In this document: positions 44,833-53,914 of the stretch, in pieces
How the letters are laid out: the number at the start of each line of letters is the position of its first letter
Numbering within the stretch: the stretch's first letter is position 1
Origin: Myxococcales bacterium
GTDB taxonomy: Bacteria > UBA10199 > 2-02-FULL-44-16 > JAAZCA01
Direction: 5' to 3'
Assembly: GCA_012513515.1 (NCBI GenBank)
Contig: JAAZCA010000005.1
Coordinates: 1-64,000, forward strand
DNA: 64,000 nt
The notes under the pieces: model-generated
What the model was told of the DNA's origin: nothing
The model's database searches: none
Seen by the model: only the letters and a program-made list of their open reading frames with translations
Translations under genes and position numbers: made by a program

Positions 44833-46068
44833 TCAAACCTTCTCCAACAGATGCCCCATTTTTTCACGCTTTGTTTTCAGATAGAACTCGTTGTACTCCC
44901 CTGGTTCAATCTCTATCGAAACCCTTTCGACTATCTCTATGCCATATCCAGAAAGCCCTACCACTTTCTTGGGATTGTTAGTCATCAAACGCAGCTTGCG
45001 GATTCCCAGATCGACCAAAATCTGCGCGCCAATGCCATAATCGCGAAGGTCGGCTTTAAATCCCAATTTTTCGTTAGCCTCGACCGTATCAAAACCCTGG
45101 TCCTGAAGAGCGTATGCGTTGATCTTGTTGTGAATCCCTATTCCACGCCCCTCCTGGCGAATGTAAAGCAGCGCGCCCCGCCCTTCAGCCGAAATCATCT
45201 CCAGGGATTTTTTCAACTGCGCACCGCAGTCGCATCTGCTCGAACCAAAAACATCGCCGGTCAAGCACTCCGAATGAACTCTGACCAAGACTGGCTCACC
45301 GCTGGAAAGATCCCCCTTAACGAGGGCGATGTGCGCATGCGAATCTATGTCGTTGGTATAGGAAAAAATCTTAAAACCCTCATCGCAAAAGATGGGGAGC
45401 TTCGCACCAGAGCTGCGGTGAACCAGGGATTCTTTCCTCATCCTGTATCGAACGATATCCTCTATGCTCACTATGGAAAGGGAGTGCTTCTTCGCAAATT
45501 TTTCAAGATCGGGCATGCGCGCCATCGAACCGTCATCGTTCATGATCTCGCAGATTACTCCCGCGCTCTTCATTCCGGCGAGCCTGGCAAGATCAACGGA
45601 GCCCTCGGTCTGTCCAGTCCTAACCAAAACTCCGCCTTTTTTGGCGCACAGAGGAAAGATGTGACCCGGCCTGACCAGATCCTCAGGCTTCGCACCGTCG
45701 GCGATCGCGGCGAGAATTGTCGTGGCGCGATCGGCGGCTGAGATGCCGGTGGTAGTGCCGTGCTTCGCATCTATCGAAACGGTAAATCCGGTATGAAAGG
45801 CGGAGGTGTTTTTGCCGACCATCATCGGAAGATCGAGTTTTTTCGCGTCTTCATCGGTGATGGTCAGACAGACAAGCCCGCGTCCAAATTTAACCATGAA
45901 GTTGACAGCCTCGGGAGTAATCATCTCCGCAGCCATTGCGAGGTCGCCCTCATTTTCGCGGTCCTCGTCATCGACGAGTATCACCATCCGCCCCGCCCTG
46001 AAATCGGCGAGAGCCCTCTCCACCGCTGCGATGCTGCCAGCGTGCTCTTTGAAATCTATAACGGCCAT
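44833..46068 (-). CDS. ribBA: bifunctional 3,4-dihydroxy-2-butanone-4-P synthase / GTP cyclohydrolase II
   Basis: 411 aa. The N-terminal half makes DHBP ([16 protein letters not shown] near residue 34, [20 protein letters not shown]). The C-terminal half is GTP cyclohydrolase II ([23 protein letters not shown] zinc site, [21 protein letters not shown]). Both catalytic modules look complete. The ribD-ribE-ribBA-ribH order supplies riboflavin. Confidence 0.97.
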   Translation of the reverse strand: MAVIDFKEHAGSIAAVERALADFRAGRMVILVDDEDRENEGDLAMAAEMITPEAVNFMVKFGRGLVCLTITDEDAKKLDLPMMVGKNTSAFHTGFTVSIDAKHGTTTGISAADRATTILAAIADGAKPEDLVRPGHIFPLCAKKGGVLVRTGQTEGSVDLARLAGMKSAGVICEIMNDDGSMARMPDLEKFAKKHSLSIVSIEDIVRYRMRKESLVHRSSGAKLPIFCDEGFKIFSYTNDIDSHAHIALVKGDLSSGEPVLVRVHSECLTGDVFGSSRCDCGAQLKKSLEMISAEGRGALLYIRQEGRGIGIHNKINAYALQDQGFDTVEANEKLGFKADLRDYGIGAQILVDLGIRKLRLMTNNPKKVVGLSGYGIEIVERVSIEIEPGEYNEFYLKTKREKMGHLLEKV

Positions 46069-46070
46069 GA

Positions 46071-46721
46071 TTAGAATCCGTGTTTCTTGAGAAATTCCTC
46101 TGTAATCTTCGACCTCTCCGAATACTGCTCGCTGTCGAGAAAGCCAAGTTTCTCAACATACTTGCCGATTATGTCAACTTCTAAGTTGACCTCATCTCCG
46201 ATGCGCATCGAGTGAAATGTCGAGTTTAGCTTGGTGTGTGATATCACCACCACGCTGAAGGAGTTCCCTCCGCATCTCGATATAGTCAGGCTTACCCCAT
46301 CCACCGCGATCGAACCCTTTTCGACCATGTACCTGGAAAGGTTGTGCGGAATTTCTATGCTGAACTCCTGAAACCCTGTTTTAGTAATAATATCAATAAC
46401 TTTTCCAACACCATCGACGTGTCCCTGCACCAGGTGGCCGCCAAAACGCCCCCCCGCCTGCATCGCCCGCTCGAGGTTTACACGCATCCCAGGCTTTAGC
46501 TTGCCCAGTGTGGACCTCGAAATCGTCTCAGGTGAGACATCTGCCCAAAAACATTTTCCGAGCCGGGAAGTGATCGTCAGACAGCAGCCATTGACTGAAA
46601 TGGAATCGCCGACATTGCATCTTTCGATGTCAAATTCGGATGCTATTTCGAGGAGGAGCACATCATCTCTTTTTCTGGCGGAGCGAACCTCGCCAACTCC
46701 CTCAATTATTCCGGTGAACAC
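46071..46721 (-). CDS. ribE: riboflavin synthase, alpha subunit
   Basis: 216 aa from a GTG that overlaps the ribD end by 20 nt. It dismutates two lumazines to riboflavin. The N-terminal [12 protein letters not shown] and the two internal repeats (around [12 protein letters not shown] and [13 protein letters not shown]) define the family. Confidence 0.96.
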   Translation of the reverse strand: MFTGIIEGVGEVRSARKRDDVLLLEIASEFDIERCNVGDSISVNGCCLTITSRLGKCFWADVSPETISRSTLGKLKPGMRVNLERAMQAGGRFGGHLVQGHVDGVGKVIDIITKTGFQEFSIEIPHNLSRYMVEKGSIAVDGVSLTISRCGGNSFSVVVISHTKLNSTFHSMRIGDEVNLEVDIIGKYVEKLGFLDSEQYSERSKITEEFLKKHGF

Positions 46722-47829
46722 CGCCGCCCCCTCTCACGACCGAACCCTCGATGACAAAGTTGTCTCCAAATCGCTGTATCGAAACGCCGGAGAGTTTCAC
46801 AACTTTATCAATGCTCGGTATCGCAATACCGGGGAGAAAATCCTTCCCTCCTCCCCCGATGAAAACAGGAGCCATGCAGACCACCATATGGTCCACCAGC
46901 TTGCGTTTTATGAAATCGGAAAAAAGTTCTCCACCACCCTCGAGAAGTATGGAAGTAATTCCAAGTTCCCCTAGCTTCTGAAGCATGTGGGGCAGAAAAA
47001 CGCGCCCCGAACCTGTGGCACGACACCTCATCACAGTGAAGCCATTTTTCTCTATCCAGCGAACTCTTGATGCAGGGGCCTTCGCAGTTGTGGCGAAGAT
47101 GCAGCTCTGCTTCGGACGGCGAAAAAGCCTCGCGCTGCGAGGTATGTTTAGAGCGCTGTCTACTACTACAGCCACCGGCATGAGGCCGTGCCAATTCTTC
47201 AGCCTGACGTTCAGGCGAGGGTCATCCTTGCGGACGGTCCCTCCCCCTACCATCACCGCATCGACCGTACCGCGAATTCTATGCACATAGTTTCTACATT
47301 CTTTGTTGGTGATCCACTTCGATTCTCCGGTAGCGACGGCAATCTTTCCATCAAGAGAGAGCGCGGTCTTAGCCGTAACGTGGGGAACGCCGCTGATCAT
47401 AAAGCGATTGTAACGATCATTCAATTTAACGCAGCTTTCTTCCAGTATGCCGACCGATACATCGATCCCTTTATCCTGCAGTGCCCTGATCCCCTTGCCA
47501 TTTACGAGAGGATTCACATCCCTGGTTCCGATGAAGACACGCTTGATTCCCGCCGTAGCTATCGCATCGACACAGGGGGGCGTTTCCCCGTGATGGACAC
47601 AGGGCTCCAGAGTGACATACATATCCGCCCCTCTCGCTTTCGACCCCGCATCCTCTAGGGCATTCACCTCCGCATGAGGCGTGCCCGCCTTTTTGTGGTA
47701 TCCCTCCCCGACTATCTTTCCGCCCTTGACTATGACCGCTCCCACCATCGGATTTGGTGAAGTTCTTCCAAGCCCCTCGAGGGCCAGAGCCAGGGCCCAT
47801 CTCATGTAGGATTCCCTTTTGCTCGACAT
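46702..47829 (-). CDS. ribD: riboflavin biosynthesis deaminase/reductase RibD
   Basis: 375 aa. The N-terminal deaminase has the zinc site HAEVNAL and TLEPCVHHGETPPCVDAI; the C-terminal reductase has TAKTALSLDGKIA and ILLEGGGELFSDFI. It begins 2 nt after the nrdR stop, so there is no room for an FMN riboswitch in front of it. Confidence 0.96.
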   Translation of the reverse strand: MSSKRESYMRWALALALEGLGRTSPNPMVGAVIVKGGKIVGEGYHKKAGTPHAEVNALEDAGSKARGADMYVTLEPCVHHGETPPCVDAIATAGIKRVFIGTRDVNPLVNGKGIRALQDKGIDVSVGILEESCVKLNDRYNRFMISGVPHVTAKTALSLDGKIAVATGESKWITNKECRNYVHRIRGTVDAVMVGGGTVRKDDPRLNVRLKNWHGLMPVAVVVDSALNIPRSARLFRRPKQSCIFATTAKAPASRVRWIEKNGFTVMRCRATGSGRVFLPHMLQKLGELGITSILLEGGGELFSDFIKRKLVDHMVVCMAPVFIGGGGKDFLPGIAIPSIDKVVKLSGVSIQRFGDNFVIEGSVVRGGGGVHRNN

Positions 47830-47830
47830 C

Positions 47831-48289
47831 TCATTTCTCCCTATTGAGAAGCTCGTTGAGCTCTGACATGAACTCGTTTATATCCTTGAATGATCTGTAG
47901 ACAGAAGCGAAGCGCACGTAGGCAACTTCATCCAACTTGTGCAGTGCAGCCATAACACGGGCGCCTATGACGGAACTCGGCACCTCTGAATCCCCCTGCT
48001 CCTGAACCCACCGCTCGATATCGTCGGCCACCGAGTTGATAGTCTCCATAGAGATCGGGCGTTTCTCGCAGGCCTTTTTAACTCCACCGACTATCTTCAT
48101 GCGATCGAACGCCTCCCGACGACCGTCTTTTTTAACGACGGCGGGTAAAGGCTCCTCGACCCTTTCATAAGTCGTGAAGCGCTTGCCGCAGACCTCGCAC
48201 TCGCGCCTTCTGCGGATGATGGCTCCATCCTTGGAAACCCTCGAGTCGATGACCTTGCTTTCAACAGTTGGACAAAATGGGCATCTCAT
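47831..48289 (-). CDS. nrdR: transcriptional repressor NrdR
   Basis: 152 aa. It represses ribonucleotide reductase genes in response to ATP/dATP. The N-terminal zinc ribbon (MRCPFC...CEVCGKRF with [10 protein letters not shown]) and the ATP-cone ([27 protein letters not shown]) are complete. It sits between glyA and ribD, a conserved position. Confidence 0.97.
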   Translation of the reverse strand: MRCPFCPTVESKVIDSRVSKDGAIIRRRRECEVCGKRFTTYERVEEPLPAVVKKDGRREAFDRMKIVGGVKKACEKRPISMETINSVADDIERWVQEQGDSEVPSSVIGARVMAALHKLDEVAYVRFASVYRSFKDINEFMSELNELLNREK

Positions 48290-48292
48290 CTT

Positions 48293-49534
48293 TTACCTGT
48301 AGAGCGGAAAAGCGTCACAAAGTTCCCGCACCTGGGATTTTATAGATGTCCGCAAGCTCTCGCTGGAAAGATCGGAAATAACATCCGCGATCCAGTTTCC
48401 GACGATATTCATCTCAGACTCTTTCATGCCGCGCGTTGTCATCGCAGGAGTCCCTATTCTGATGCCGGAAGTAATAAAGGGAGATCGAGTTTCCCTCGGG
48501 ATCGTATTCTTGTTTACGGTTATGCCCGCATCTCCAAGCGCAGCCTCGACCTCTTTGCCGGTTACATCCTGGGCGGTCAAATCCAACAGCAGCAGATGGG
48601 TATCGGTGCCGCCGGAAACTATTCTGATTCCTCTCTTGGAGAGGGCTTCTGCCAGCGCCCTGGCATTCGCCACCACCTGTTTGCAATAGGTCGTGTAGGC
48701 GGGCTGCAGGTCCTCTAGAAATGCCACCGCTTTGGCAGCAATAACGTGCATCAGCGGACCTCCCTGCAGGCCGGGAAAGATCGATTTGTCGACGGCCTTG
48801 GCGAATTCCTCCTTGCACATAACCATTCCACCGCGCGGACCGCGTAGGGTCTTGTGGGTGGTCGTAGTTACAAAGTGACAATGTGGAATCGGACTTGTGT
48901 GAAGGCCCGTTGCAACGAGCCCGGCGGGATGGGCTATGTCGGCCATCAGGTATGCGCCGACCTCGTCAGCTATCTCACGAAATTTCGAAAAATCTATATC
49001 GCGTGAATAAGCCGATGCGCCGCAAACTATCAGCTTGGGCTTGTTCTTGTGTGCAAGTTTTCTGACTTCATCGAAGTCGATCAGTTCTGTTTCAAGATTA
49101 ACGCCGTACGGAATCACCTTAAAATAAGTTCCGGATATGCTGACGGGGGATCCGTGCGTAAGATGCCCTCCGTGTGAAAGATTCATTCCAAGAAGAGTGT
49201 CCCCCGGCTTGAGTATCGAATAATAGACGCAGAGATTTGCCTGGCTGCCTGAGTGGGGTTGAACGTTGACGTGATCGCAGCCAAAAAGTTTTTTCGCGCG
49301 ATCCCTTGCGAGATTTTCTGCTACGTCGACAAACTCGCAACCCCCGTAATACCGCTTCCCCGGATACCCCTCGGCATATTTGTTCGTCATCACTGAACCG
49401 AGCGCGTTCAAGACATTCTTAGAAACGAAATTCTCCGAAGCTATAAGCTCGAGCTTGTGTTCCTGCCTGCCGAGCTCGTCGGATATGGCCCTGGCAATTT
49501 CCGGATCAAAGTTTTTTAGGTTTTCCGAAATCAC
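48293..49534 (-). CDS. glyA: serine hydroxymethyltransferase
   Basis: 413 aa from a GTG at 49534 with GGAGG 6 nt upstream (a frame to 49567 is rejected). A PLP enzyme converting serine and tetrahydrofolate to glycine and methylene-THF. The PLP lysine lies in [25 protein letters not shown] and [18 protein letters not shown] are conserved N-terminal blocks. Confidence 0.97.
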   Translation of the reverse strand: MISENLKNFDPEIARAISDELGRQEHKLELIASENFVSKNVLNALGSVMTNKYAEGYPGKRYYGGCEFVDVAENLARDRAKKLFGCDHVNVQPHSGSQANLCVYYSILKPGDTLLGMNLSHGGHLTHGSPVSISGTYFKVIPYGVNLETELIDFDEVRKLAHKNKPKLIVCGASAYSRDIDFSKFREIADEVGAYLMADIAHPAGLVATGLHTSPIPHCHFVTTTTHKTLRGPRGGMVMCKEEFAKAVDKSIFPGLQGGPLMHVIAAKAVAFLEDLQPAYTTYCKQVVANARALAEALSKRGIRIVSGGTDTHLLLLDLTAQDVTGKEVEAALGDAGITVNKNTIPRETRSPFITSGIRIGTPAMTTRGMKESEMNIVGNWIADVISDLSSESLRTSIKSQVRELCDAFPLYR

Positions 49535-49642
49535 GGTTCCCTCCTTTTTGAAATGTGTCAGACGCAAAGCGAATCAGATTGCGCTTGGCTATCATAGGGT
49601 TTCAAAAAGGGCAAGGATAGTAAGGAAGGTAAAAAGCGGTTA

Positions 49643-50077
49643 TTACAGCTCTATTTTGGCTATCCGAGGTTCGTGGCGCCCGCCTTCAAACTGGGTCATC
49701 AGAAAAACGTCAGTCAACAGAACCGCCATATCGAAGGCGGTTATCCTAGCGCCTATGCAGGCCACATTGGCATCGTTGTGACGCCTGGCGAGTTCCGCAT
49801 CGACCTGGTCGCGCAGAACCGCCGCCCTGACTCCGCGATAGCGATTGGCCGCCATGCACATGCCTATGCCGGAGCCGCAGACCAAAAGCCCTCTATCGCA
49901 TTCCCCGCGGGAAACCAGACCTGATACCTCTTTGGCGTAATCAGGATAATCGGATTTTTCGGCGCTGCGCGGGCCACAATCGATGACAGTTTCGCAGCGC
50001 GCCTGCAAATGCTTCTTCAGATGTTCCTTGAGTTCAAAACCTGCGTGGTCTGAGCCTATGGCGATCTTGAATTGCAT
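49643..50077 (-). CDS. rpiB: ribose-5-phosphate isomerase B
   Basis: 144 aa. It interconverts ribose-5-P and ribulose-5-P. IGSDHAGFELKEHLKKHL, DYPDYAKEVS, GLLVCGSGIGMCMAANRYRGVRAA and RRHNDANVACIGAR are all present. Its ATG shares one base with the acpP stop (TGATG). It lies about 100 nt before glyA. Confidence 0.95.
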   Translation of the reverse strand: MQFKIAIGSDHAGFELKEHLKKHLQARCETVIDCGPRSAEKSDYPDYAKEVSGLVSRGECDRGLLVCGSGIGMCMAANRYRGVRAAVLRDQVDAELARRHNDANVACIGARITAFDMAVLLTDVFLMTQFEGGRHEPRIAKIEL

Positions 50078-50325
50078 CAGTTGTTCCTCTTTGAGATCAG
50101 GTCAATGGCATCTTGCACGGAGGAAAGATTCTCGGCGATTTCATCGTCGATATCCAATTCAAACTCCTCCTCGAACGCCATGACTATCTCCATGAAATCG
50201 AGATGGTCGGCGCCAAGGTCATCTATAAAGGATGACTGCAAGGAGATGTCCTCCTCGGAAAGGCCGAGTTGGTCAGCGATGATCTCCCTGACTTTCCCCG
50301 CTACTTGTTCAAGAGGCAGGTTCAT
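50077..50325 (-). CDS. acpP: acyl-carrier-protein-like protein lacking the prosthetic-group serine
   Basis: 82 aa, of ACP length and fold pattern (VREIIADQLGLSEEDIS helix 1, FIDDLGAD loop, LDFMEIVMAFEEEFELDIDDE helix 2, ending in VQDAIDLI). The canonical DSL at the start of helix 2 is D-H-L: residue 41 is His (codon CAT), so 4'-phosphopantetheine cannot be attached in the normal way. The Ser-to-His change needs at least two base changes, so it is unlikely to be a sequencing slip. The genes plsX-fabH-fabD-fabG that often lie between rpmF and acpP are missing. It may be a non-carrier paralogue with a structural or regulatory role; a true acpP should exist elsewhere. Confidence 0.85.
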   Translation of the reverse strand: MNLPLEQVAGKVREIIADQLGLSEEDISLQSSFIDDLGADHLDFMEIVMAFEEEFELDIDDEIAENLSSVQDAIDLISKRNN

Positions 50326-50334
50326 GTTTGTGGA

Positions 50335-50517
50335 CTATATCTCCTGACCGACGATTTCGCGGCCCTTGTAAAAACCGCAATGGATGCACACCCTGTGAGG
50401 AAGCTTGGACTGCCTGCACTGGGGACATATCGAAAGGTTCGTCGGTTTTCTCTTTGAGTTGGCCGCACGGCGCATATTTCTTCTGCTCTTCGATTTTTTT
50501 CTCTCTGGGACTGCCAC
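50335..50517 (-). CDS. rpmF: 50S ribosomal protein L32
   Basis: 60 aa from a GTG with AGGAG 6 nt upstream. An ATG five bases earlier opens a different, meaningless frame. The start VPERKKSKSRRNMRRA and the zinc ribbon CPQC...CIHC are typical (the four-Cys form). It follows yceD, the conserved pair. Confidence 0.95.
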   Translation of the reverse strand: MAVPERKKSKSRRNMRRAANSKRKPTNLSICPQCRQSKLPHRVCIHCGFYKGREIVGQEI

Positions 50518-50600
50518 AGCATTCTCCTTTCAAAAACGTTTCAAAAATAGCGCCCCAATTACATTAATAAAGGGCGCATGTCCAGCATCTAATGAAAATC

Positions 50601-51167
50601 TCAGCGTTTTTGCCCACCTACCAGCTTTAACCCCTTGAGGGGCGCCCAGCGAGGGTCGACCTCCTTCTCCGCACAGGAACACTTCCCGTCGTTCAGATTC
50701 TGACCGCATCGCTGACAGAGCCCGGCGCAATCCTTTTTACACAGGTGCTTCATGGGGATCTGAAGTATCACCTGTTCCCTAATGATATCGGATAGATCGA
50801 TATAGTCTCCCTCGTAGAAGCCGAACTCCAGCTCCTCGCTGGAGAGCTCCACTTCGCCGTTTTCCTCCCTGCCGAATTCGTCGTCATCGGTGGAGGAGGG
50901 AATAAGCAAAACGCTTATCTCCACCCCCTGCCTGCTGTCATACTCGCAGAGGCATCTGTCGCAATCACGGCGGGTGGAATACTCGACATTTCCCTTTATA
51001 TCGACATTGTCGCCGATCCTCTCGAGTAAAATTTCCGCACTGGCGGCTGCGCCACGAAGATGGGCCTCTCCGACTGCATCGGAAAGAAGATCATCAAGCC
51101 AGCGATCCTGCTCTGTAGCGGAGATCTTAAGGCCATCTTGCGGTATGTCGTCTAAAAATATTTCCAT
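50601..51167 (-). CDS. yceD: YceD/DUF177 family protein (23S rRNA/L32-associated)
   Basis: 188 aa. Family hallmarks are RRDCDRCLCEYD near residue 72 and the C-terminal cysteine block CKKDCAGLCQRCGQNLNDGKCSC followed by DPRWAPLKGL. It is the first gene of the 20-gene minus-strand run and pairs with rpmF; the family is linked to 23S rRNA accumulation in E. coli. Confidence 0.93.
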   Translation of the reverse strand: MEIFLDDIPQDGLKISATEQDRWLDDLLSDAVGEAHLRGAAASAEILLERIGDNVDIKGNVEYSTRRDCDRCLCEYDSRQGVEISVLLIPSSTDDDEFGREENGEVELSSEELEFGFYEGDYIDLSDIIREQVILQIPMKHLCKKDCAGLCQRCGQNLNDGKCSCAEKEVDPRWAPLKGLKLVGGQKR

Positions 51168-51254
51168 ATATGAACCTGTATATAGACCTGTTTATTCATC
51201 TGCAATTGCGCTAAAATCAACGCACAGCGCCCAAACAGAGCTTAAAACATTTTT

Positions 51255-51608
51255 CTATTTTTTTATCGGCCGGTTCTTCTCGTCCACGAAGATCTTCCTG
51301 GGCTGAAAATTTCTGACCTCAGACTCATCGTAATCCCCATAGCCGCCGATGATTATCTTATCGCCCCGATTTATCAAAAGCGCGGCAGCCCCGTTTATGG
51401 ATATCGTTCCAGAGGCGGGAGCCCCTTCGATAACATAGGTCACCAAACGTGCGCCGTTTGTCACATCCCATACATGGACCTGCTCATACTCGAACAGATC
51501 CGCGGCATCCATAAGGACCCTGTCTATGGTTATGGAACCTTCATAATCCGCAGAGGCATCGGTAACGGTAGCCCTGTGAATCTTTGATTTCAGCATTCTC
51601 CTGCGCAT
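51255..51608 (-). CDS. panD: aspartate 1-decarboxylase
   Basis: 117 aa. It makes beta-alanine for pantothenate; the pyruvoyl group arises by self-cleavage at Gly24-Ser25, present as YEGSITID. The N-terminus MRRRMLKSKIHRATVT lines up with E. coli PanD, which supports this ATG over an internal one. INGAAALLINRGDKIIIGGY is also typical. It stands alone, with a repeat island upstream. Confidence 0.95.
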   Translation of the reverse strand: MRRRMLKSKIHRATVTDASADYEGSITIDRVLMDAADLFEYEQVHVWDVTNGARLVTYVIEGAPASGTISINGAAALLINRGDKIIIGGYGDYDESEVRNFQPRKIFVDEKNRPIKK

Positions 51609-51814
51609 AGCGCGGGAACCTATACCGAAGGCTTAATACATGTCAACCGATGGATTATCTTATGAAATCTCTGAAAAGCTAGCTGCAACAAATAACTTCG
51701 ACCATGGACAAGTGACCATCGACCAAAACCATCGATCGCAGCTGGTCAATGGTCCATTGTCGCTGATCTTTGATCAGCATTTTGTAAGACTGGATTATAT
51801 TCGAAAATATCGTT

Positions 51815-51865
51815 ATTAAGATTAAAATTACGATGAAGATTAAGATTACGATGAAGATTAAGATT
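51815..51865. repeat. 18-bp tandem repeat
   Basis: ATTAAGATTACGATGAAG is repeated: one copy with a single mismatch at 51821-51838, a perfect copy at 51839-51856, and half units on both sides (51815-51820 and 51857-51865). Confidence 0.85.
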
Positions 51866-51992
51866 CGGGGATGACAATCACGCCGTCATTCTCGCATGAT
51901 TTAAGCGGGAATCCCGTTCCAACCGTTCACCAGTCACAAGTCACGGTCGTTGCGGGGATGACAAGCGCATAGCTTTTAGAGGCGCCCTGAAT

Positions 51993-52021
51993 TTGCTGAT
52001 TTTTCAAAGGTTACTTATAAG
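51993..52021 (+). promoter_or_regulatory. promoter-like end of repeat module D
   Basis: TTGCTG, 17-nt spacer, TATAAG. It lies 55 nt before the likely start of the KARI-like gene. The same layout precedes the gene at 218. Confidence 0.5.
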
Positions 52022-52075
52022 TTAAAGAACTTTATCCGGATGCCAGTTTTATATTGAAAGTTGGGAGAATACCTC

Positions 52076-53062
52076 TTGCAGAAGACCTTTTACAAAGCTA
52101 GATCACTGAGTACTATGAATACCGCTGATGAAAAAATAGTGATCTTCGGCTTCGGTGCACAGGGGCGAGTCCAAGCCCAGAACCTCCAAGAAAGCGGCCT
52201 CGATGTGACAGTCTCCCTCAGGCCCGAAAGCCCCCGTATAGAGGAGGTGCGCAAGCTTAAACTCACCTGTCGCACCGATCTAAAAAAAGCGGCCTCCGAA
52301 GCATCCATATGCGCCATCATGCTTCCGGATAGCCAGCAGGCTGAATTTTATTCCCAAATCCTTCAGGAGAATCTAAGGCCTGGCGCCGCGATCCTTTTCG
52401 CGCACGGTCTAGCGGTACACTACGGCATGATCGCGCCAAGAAATGATATCGACGTTATCCTGGTGGCCCCCCTCGCTCATGGAATCGCTGTGAGAGAGGA
52501 GTTTCTAGCTGGATCCGGAGTCCCCTGCGCGGTAGCGGTGGCACAGGATTTCACTGGAAGGGCCTTCGATCGTGCGCTCTTTTATGGAAAGGGAATAAGC
52601 AAAGATGGGCCCTTCATAAAGTCCACCTTTCGCGAGGAGGTGGAGACCGATCTTTTCGCCGAACAGGTAATACTCTGCGGAGGGCTGCCCGAGCTCATCC
52701 GCGCCTCATTCGAAACCCTCGTCTCAAACGGCTACAATCCAGAAATAGCATACCAAAGCTCCTTACGAGAGCTCCATCCGATACTCTCCCTCATGGAAAA
52801 ACATGGCATAGAGGGGATGAGGAGAAGGATAAGCGACACGGCAAGGTTCGGAGCGGTCACGAGGGGAAAGAGGATCGTCGATTCAAAGACCAGGGTTGAA
52901 ATGAATAATCTGCTATCGGAAATAAAATCTGGAAAATTCATCGAAGAGCTCAAGAAAGAGACGGCCTCGGGATTTTCGCAGACAGAAAGTTTGCTGGCAG
53001 ATGACGCCTCCAGCGAATTCGAAAAGGTGCACCGTAAATTTGTAGAGGGAAAATTGAGATGA
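52076..53062 (+). CDS. ketol-acid reductoisomerase-like protein with altered active site
   Basis: 328 aa from a TTG with GGGAG 8 nt upstream, which gives the family N-terminus; starts at 52061 (TTG) and 52115 (ATG) are alternatives. The whole length follows class I KARI (IlvC): IVIFGFGAQGRVQAQNL Rossmann motif, LFAHGL, FREEVETDLFAEQVILCGGL, PEIAYQSSLREL, RRRISDTARFGA. Metal ligands D192, E196 and E232 and S253 are kept, but the catalytic Lys of the usual APKGPGH is L133 (APLAHGI), and the Glu of FECLHEL is S228 (QSSLREL). Normal KARI activity is therefore doubtful. The stop overlaps a MEMO1-family gene by 4 nt; no other ilv gene is near. Confidence 0.85.
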   Translation: MQKTFYKARSLSTMNTADEKIVIFGFGAQGRVQAQNLQESGLDVTVSLRPESPRIEEVRKLKLTCRTDLKKAASEASICAIMLPDSQQAEFYSQILQENLRPGAAILFAHGLAVHYGMIAPRNDIDVILVAPLAHGIAVREEFLAGSGVPCAVAVAQDFTGRAFDRALFYGKGISKDGPFIKSTFREEVETDLFAEQVILCGGLPELIRASFETLVSNGYNPEIAYQSSLRELHPILSLMEKHGIEGMRRRISDTARFGAVTRGKRIVDSKTRVEMNNLLSEIKSGKFIEELKKETASGFSQTESLLADDASSEFEKVHRKFVEGKLR

Positions 53063-53862
53063 AAAGAGAGCCGGCGGTAGCAGGGTCTTTCTATCCCGGA
53101 ACTTTCAGCGCGCTGACAAAAACCCTGAAGCGACTGATTCACCCGGTTGAAAATCCAAAGAAGGTCATATGTGCAATCGCGCCGCACGCGGGTTACGTCT
53201 ATTCCGGAGAGGTCGCAGGAAGGATCTTTTCAGAGATATCCGTTCCGGAAAAGTGCATAGTACTTTCTCCCAATCACCGCGGCTACGGAGCCCGCGCCGC
53301 GATAATGGCGAAGGGAAGCTGGGCAATTCCTACAGGTGAAATCCCCGTGGATGAGGATATATCTTCCTCGCTTCTGCGAGAATCCACGGGGCTACGCGAT
53401 GACATGAGCGCACATCTGCAGGAACATTCTCTGGAAGTTCAGCTCCCCTTTCTTCTTGCGCGGCAGCCAAAACTCAGAATAGCCCCGATAACGATTTCAC
53501 TGCTTGGGGCGGCGGGGTGCGCCGAGCTTGCATCTGCCATCGCCAGAGTGGTTTCGAAATGCGACGAGGATATATTGATAGTCTGCAGCACAGACATGAA
53601 TCACTTCGATGCTCAAGCGGAAACGATGGAGAAGGACAGGATGGCCATAGAAAAAGTCTTGGATCTTGATGCATCAGGGCTTGTTGAAATCTGCTCCAGC
53701 AGATCCATAACCATGTGCGGCGTTATCCCTACCGCAGTGGCAATCATGGCATCCCTTGAACTCGGGGCAAAAAAAGCGACTCTGGTCGAACACAAGACCT
53801 CCGGCGATGTTACGGGGGATTACACCTCGGTAGTCGGATACGCCGGATTCACAATAGAATAG
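53059..53862 (+). CDS. MEMO1 family protein (AmmeMemoRadiSam system protein B type)
   Basis: 267 aa. It begins with REPAVAGSFYPG, then IAPHAGYVYSGEVAG, VLSPNHRGYG, HLQEHSLEVQLPFL and CSTDMNHFD, all diagnostic of the MEMO family, which shares a fold with class III extradiol dioxygenases. The conserved His residues of that pocket are present. In many prokaryotes it occurs with an AMMECR1 protein and a radical SAM enzyme; here neither is adjacent and the partner is the KARI-like gene (ATGA overlap). The function is not established. Confidence 0.92.
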   Translation: MKREPAVAGSFYPGTFSALTKTLKRLIHPVENPKKVICAIAPHAGYVYSGEVAGRIFSEISVPEKCIVLSPNHRGYGARAAIMAKGSWAIPTGEIPVDEDISSSLLRESTGLRDDMSAHLQEHSLEVQLPFLLARQPKLRIAPITISLLGAAGCAELASAIARVVSKCDEDILIVCSTDMNHFDAQAETMEKDRMAIEKVLDLDASGLVEICSSRSITMCGVIPTAVAIMASLELGAKKATLVEHKTSGDVTGDYTSVVGYAGFTIE

Positions 53863-53914
53863 GATGACCATTTTGCCTTGACGCAGCCCGCTGCTTTCCA
53901 TACTTAATCTCCCC

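Larger units (their letters stand above)
51670..52021. repeat. dispersed repeat island 9 (modules E, tandem unit, C, B, D)
   Basis: This fills most of the 466-bp gap between panD and the KARI-like gene: inverted module E (GACCATGGACAAGTGACCAT..., complement of about 17140-17190), a short tandem repeat, CGGGGATGAC, a module C variant (GTCATTCTCGCATGATTTAAG then CGGGAAT), CAGTCACAAGTCACGGTCGTTGCGGGG in part, and module D. It is the only island found outside 0-26.4 kb. Confidence 0.85.

Noticed and set aside
44578-45741. 387-codon open frame on the plus strand
   Set aside because: Antisense to ribH and ribBA, whose catalytic motifs are intact; composition is not protein-like.
47829-47831. FMN riboswitch in front of ribD
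   Set aside because: ribD begins 2 nt after nrdR, so there is no leader; no RFN-like sequence was seen.
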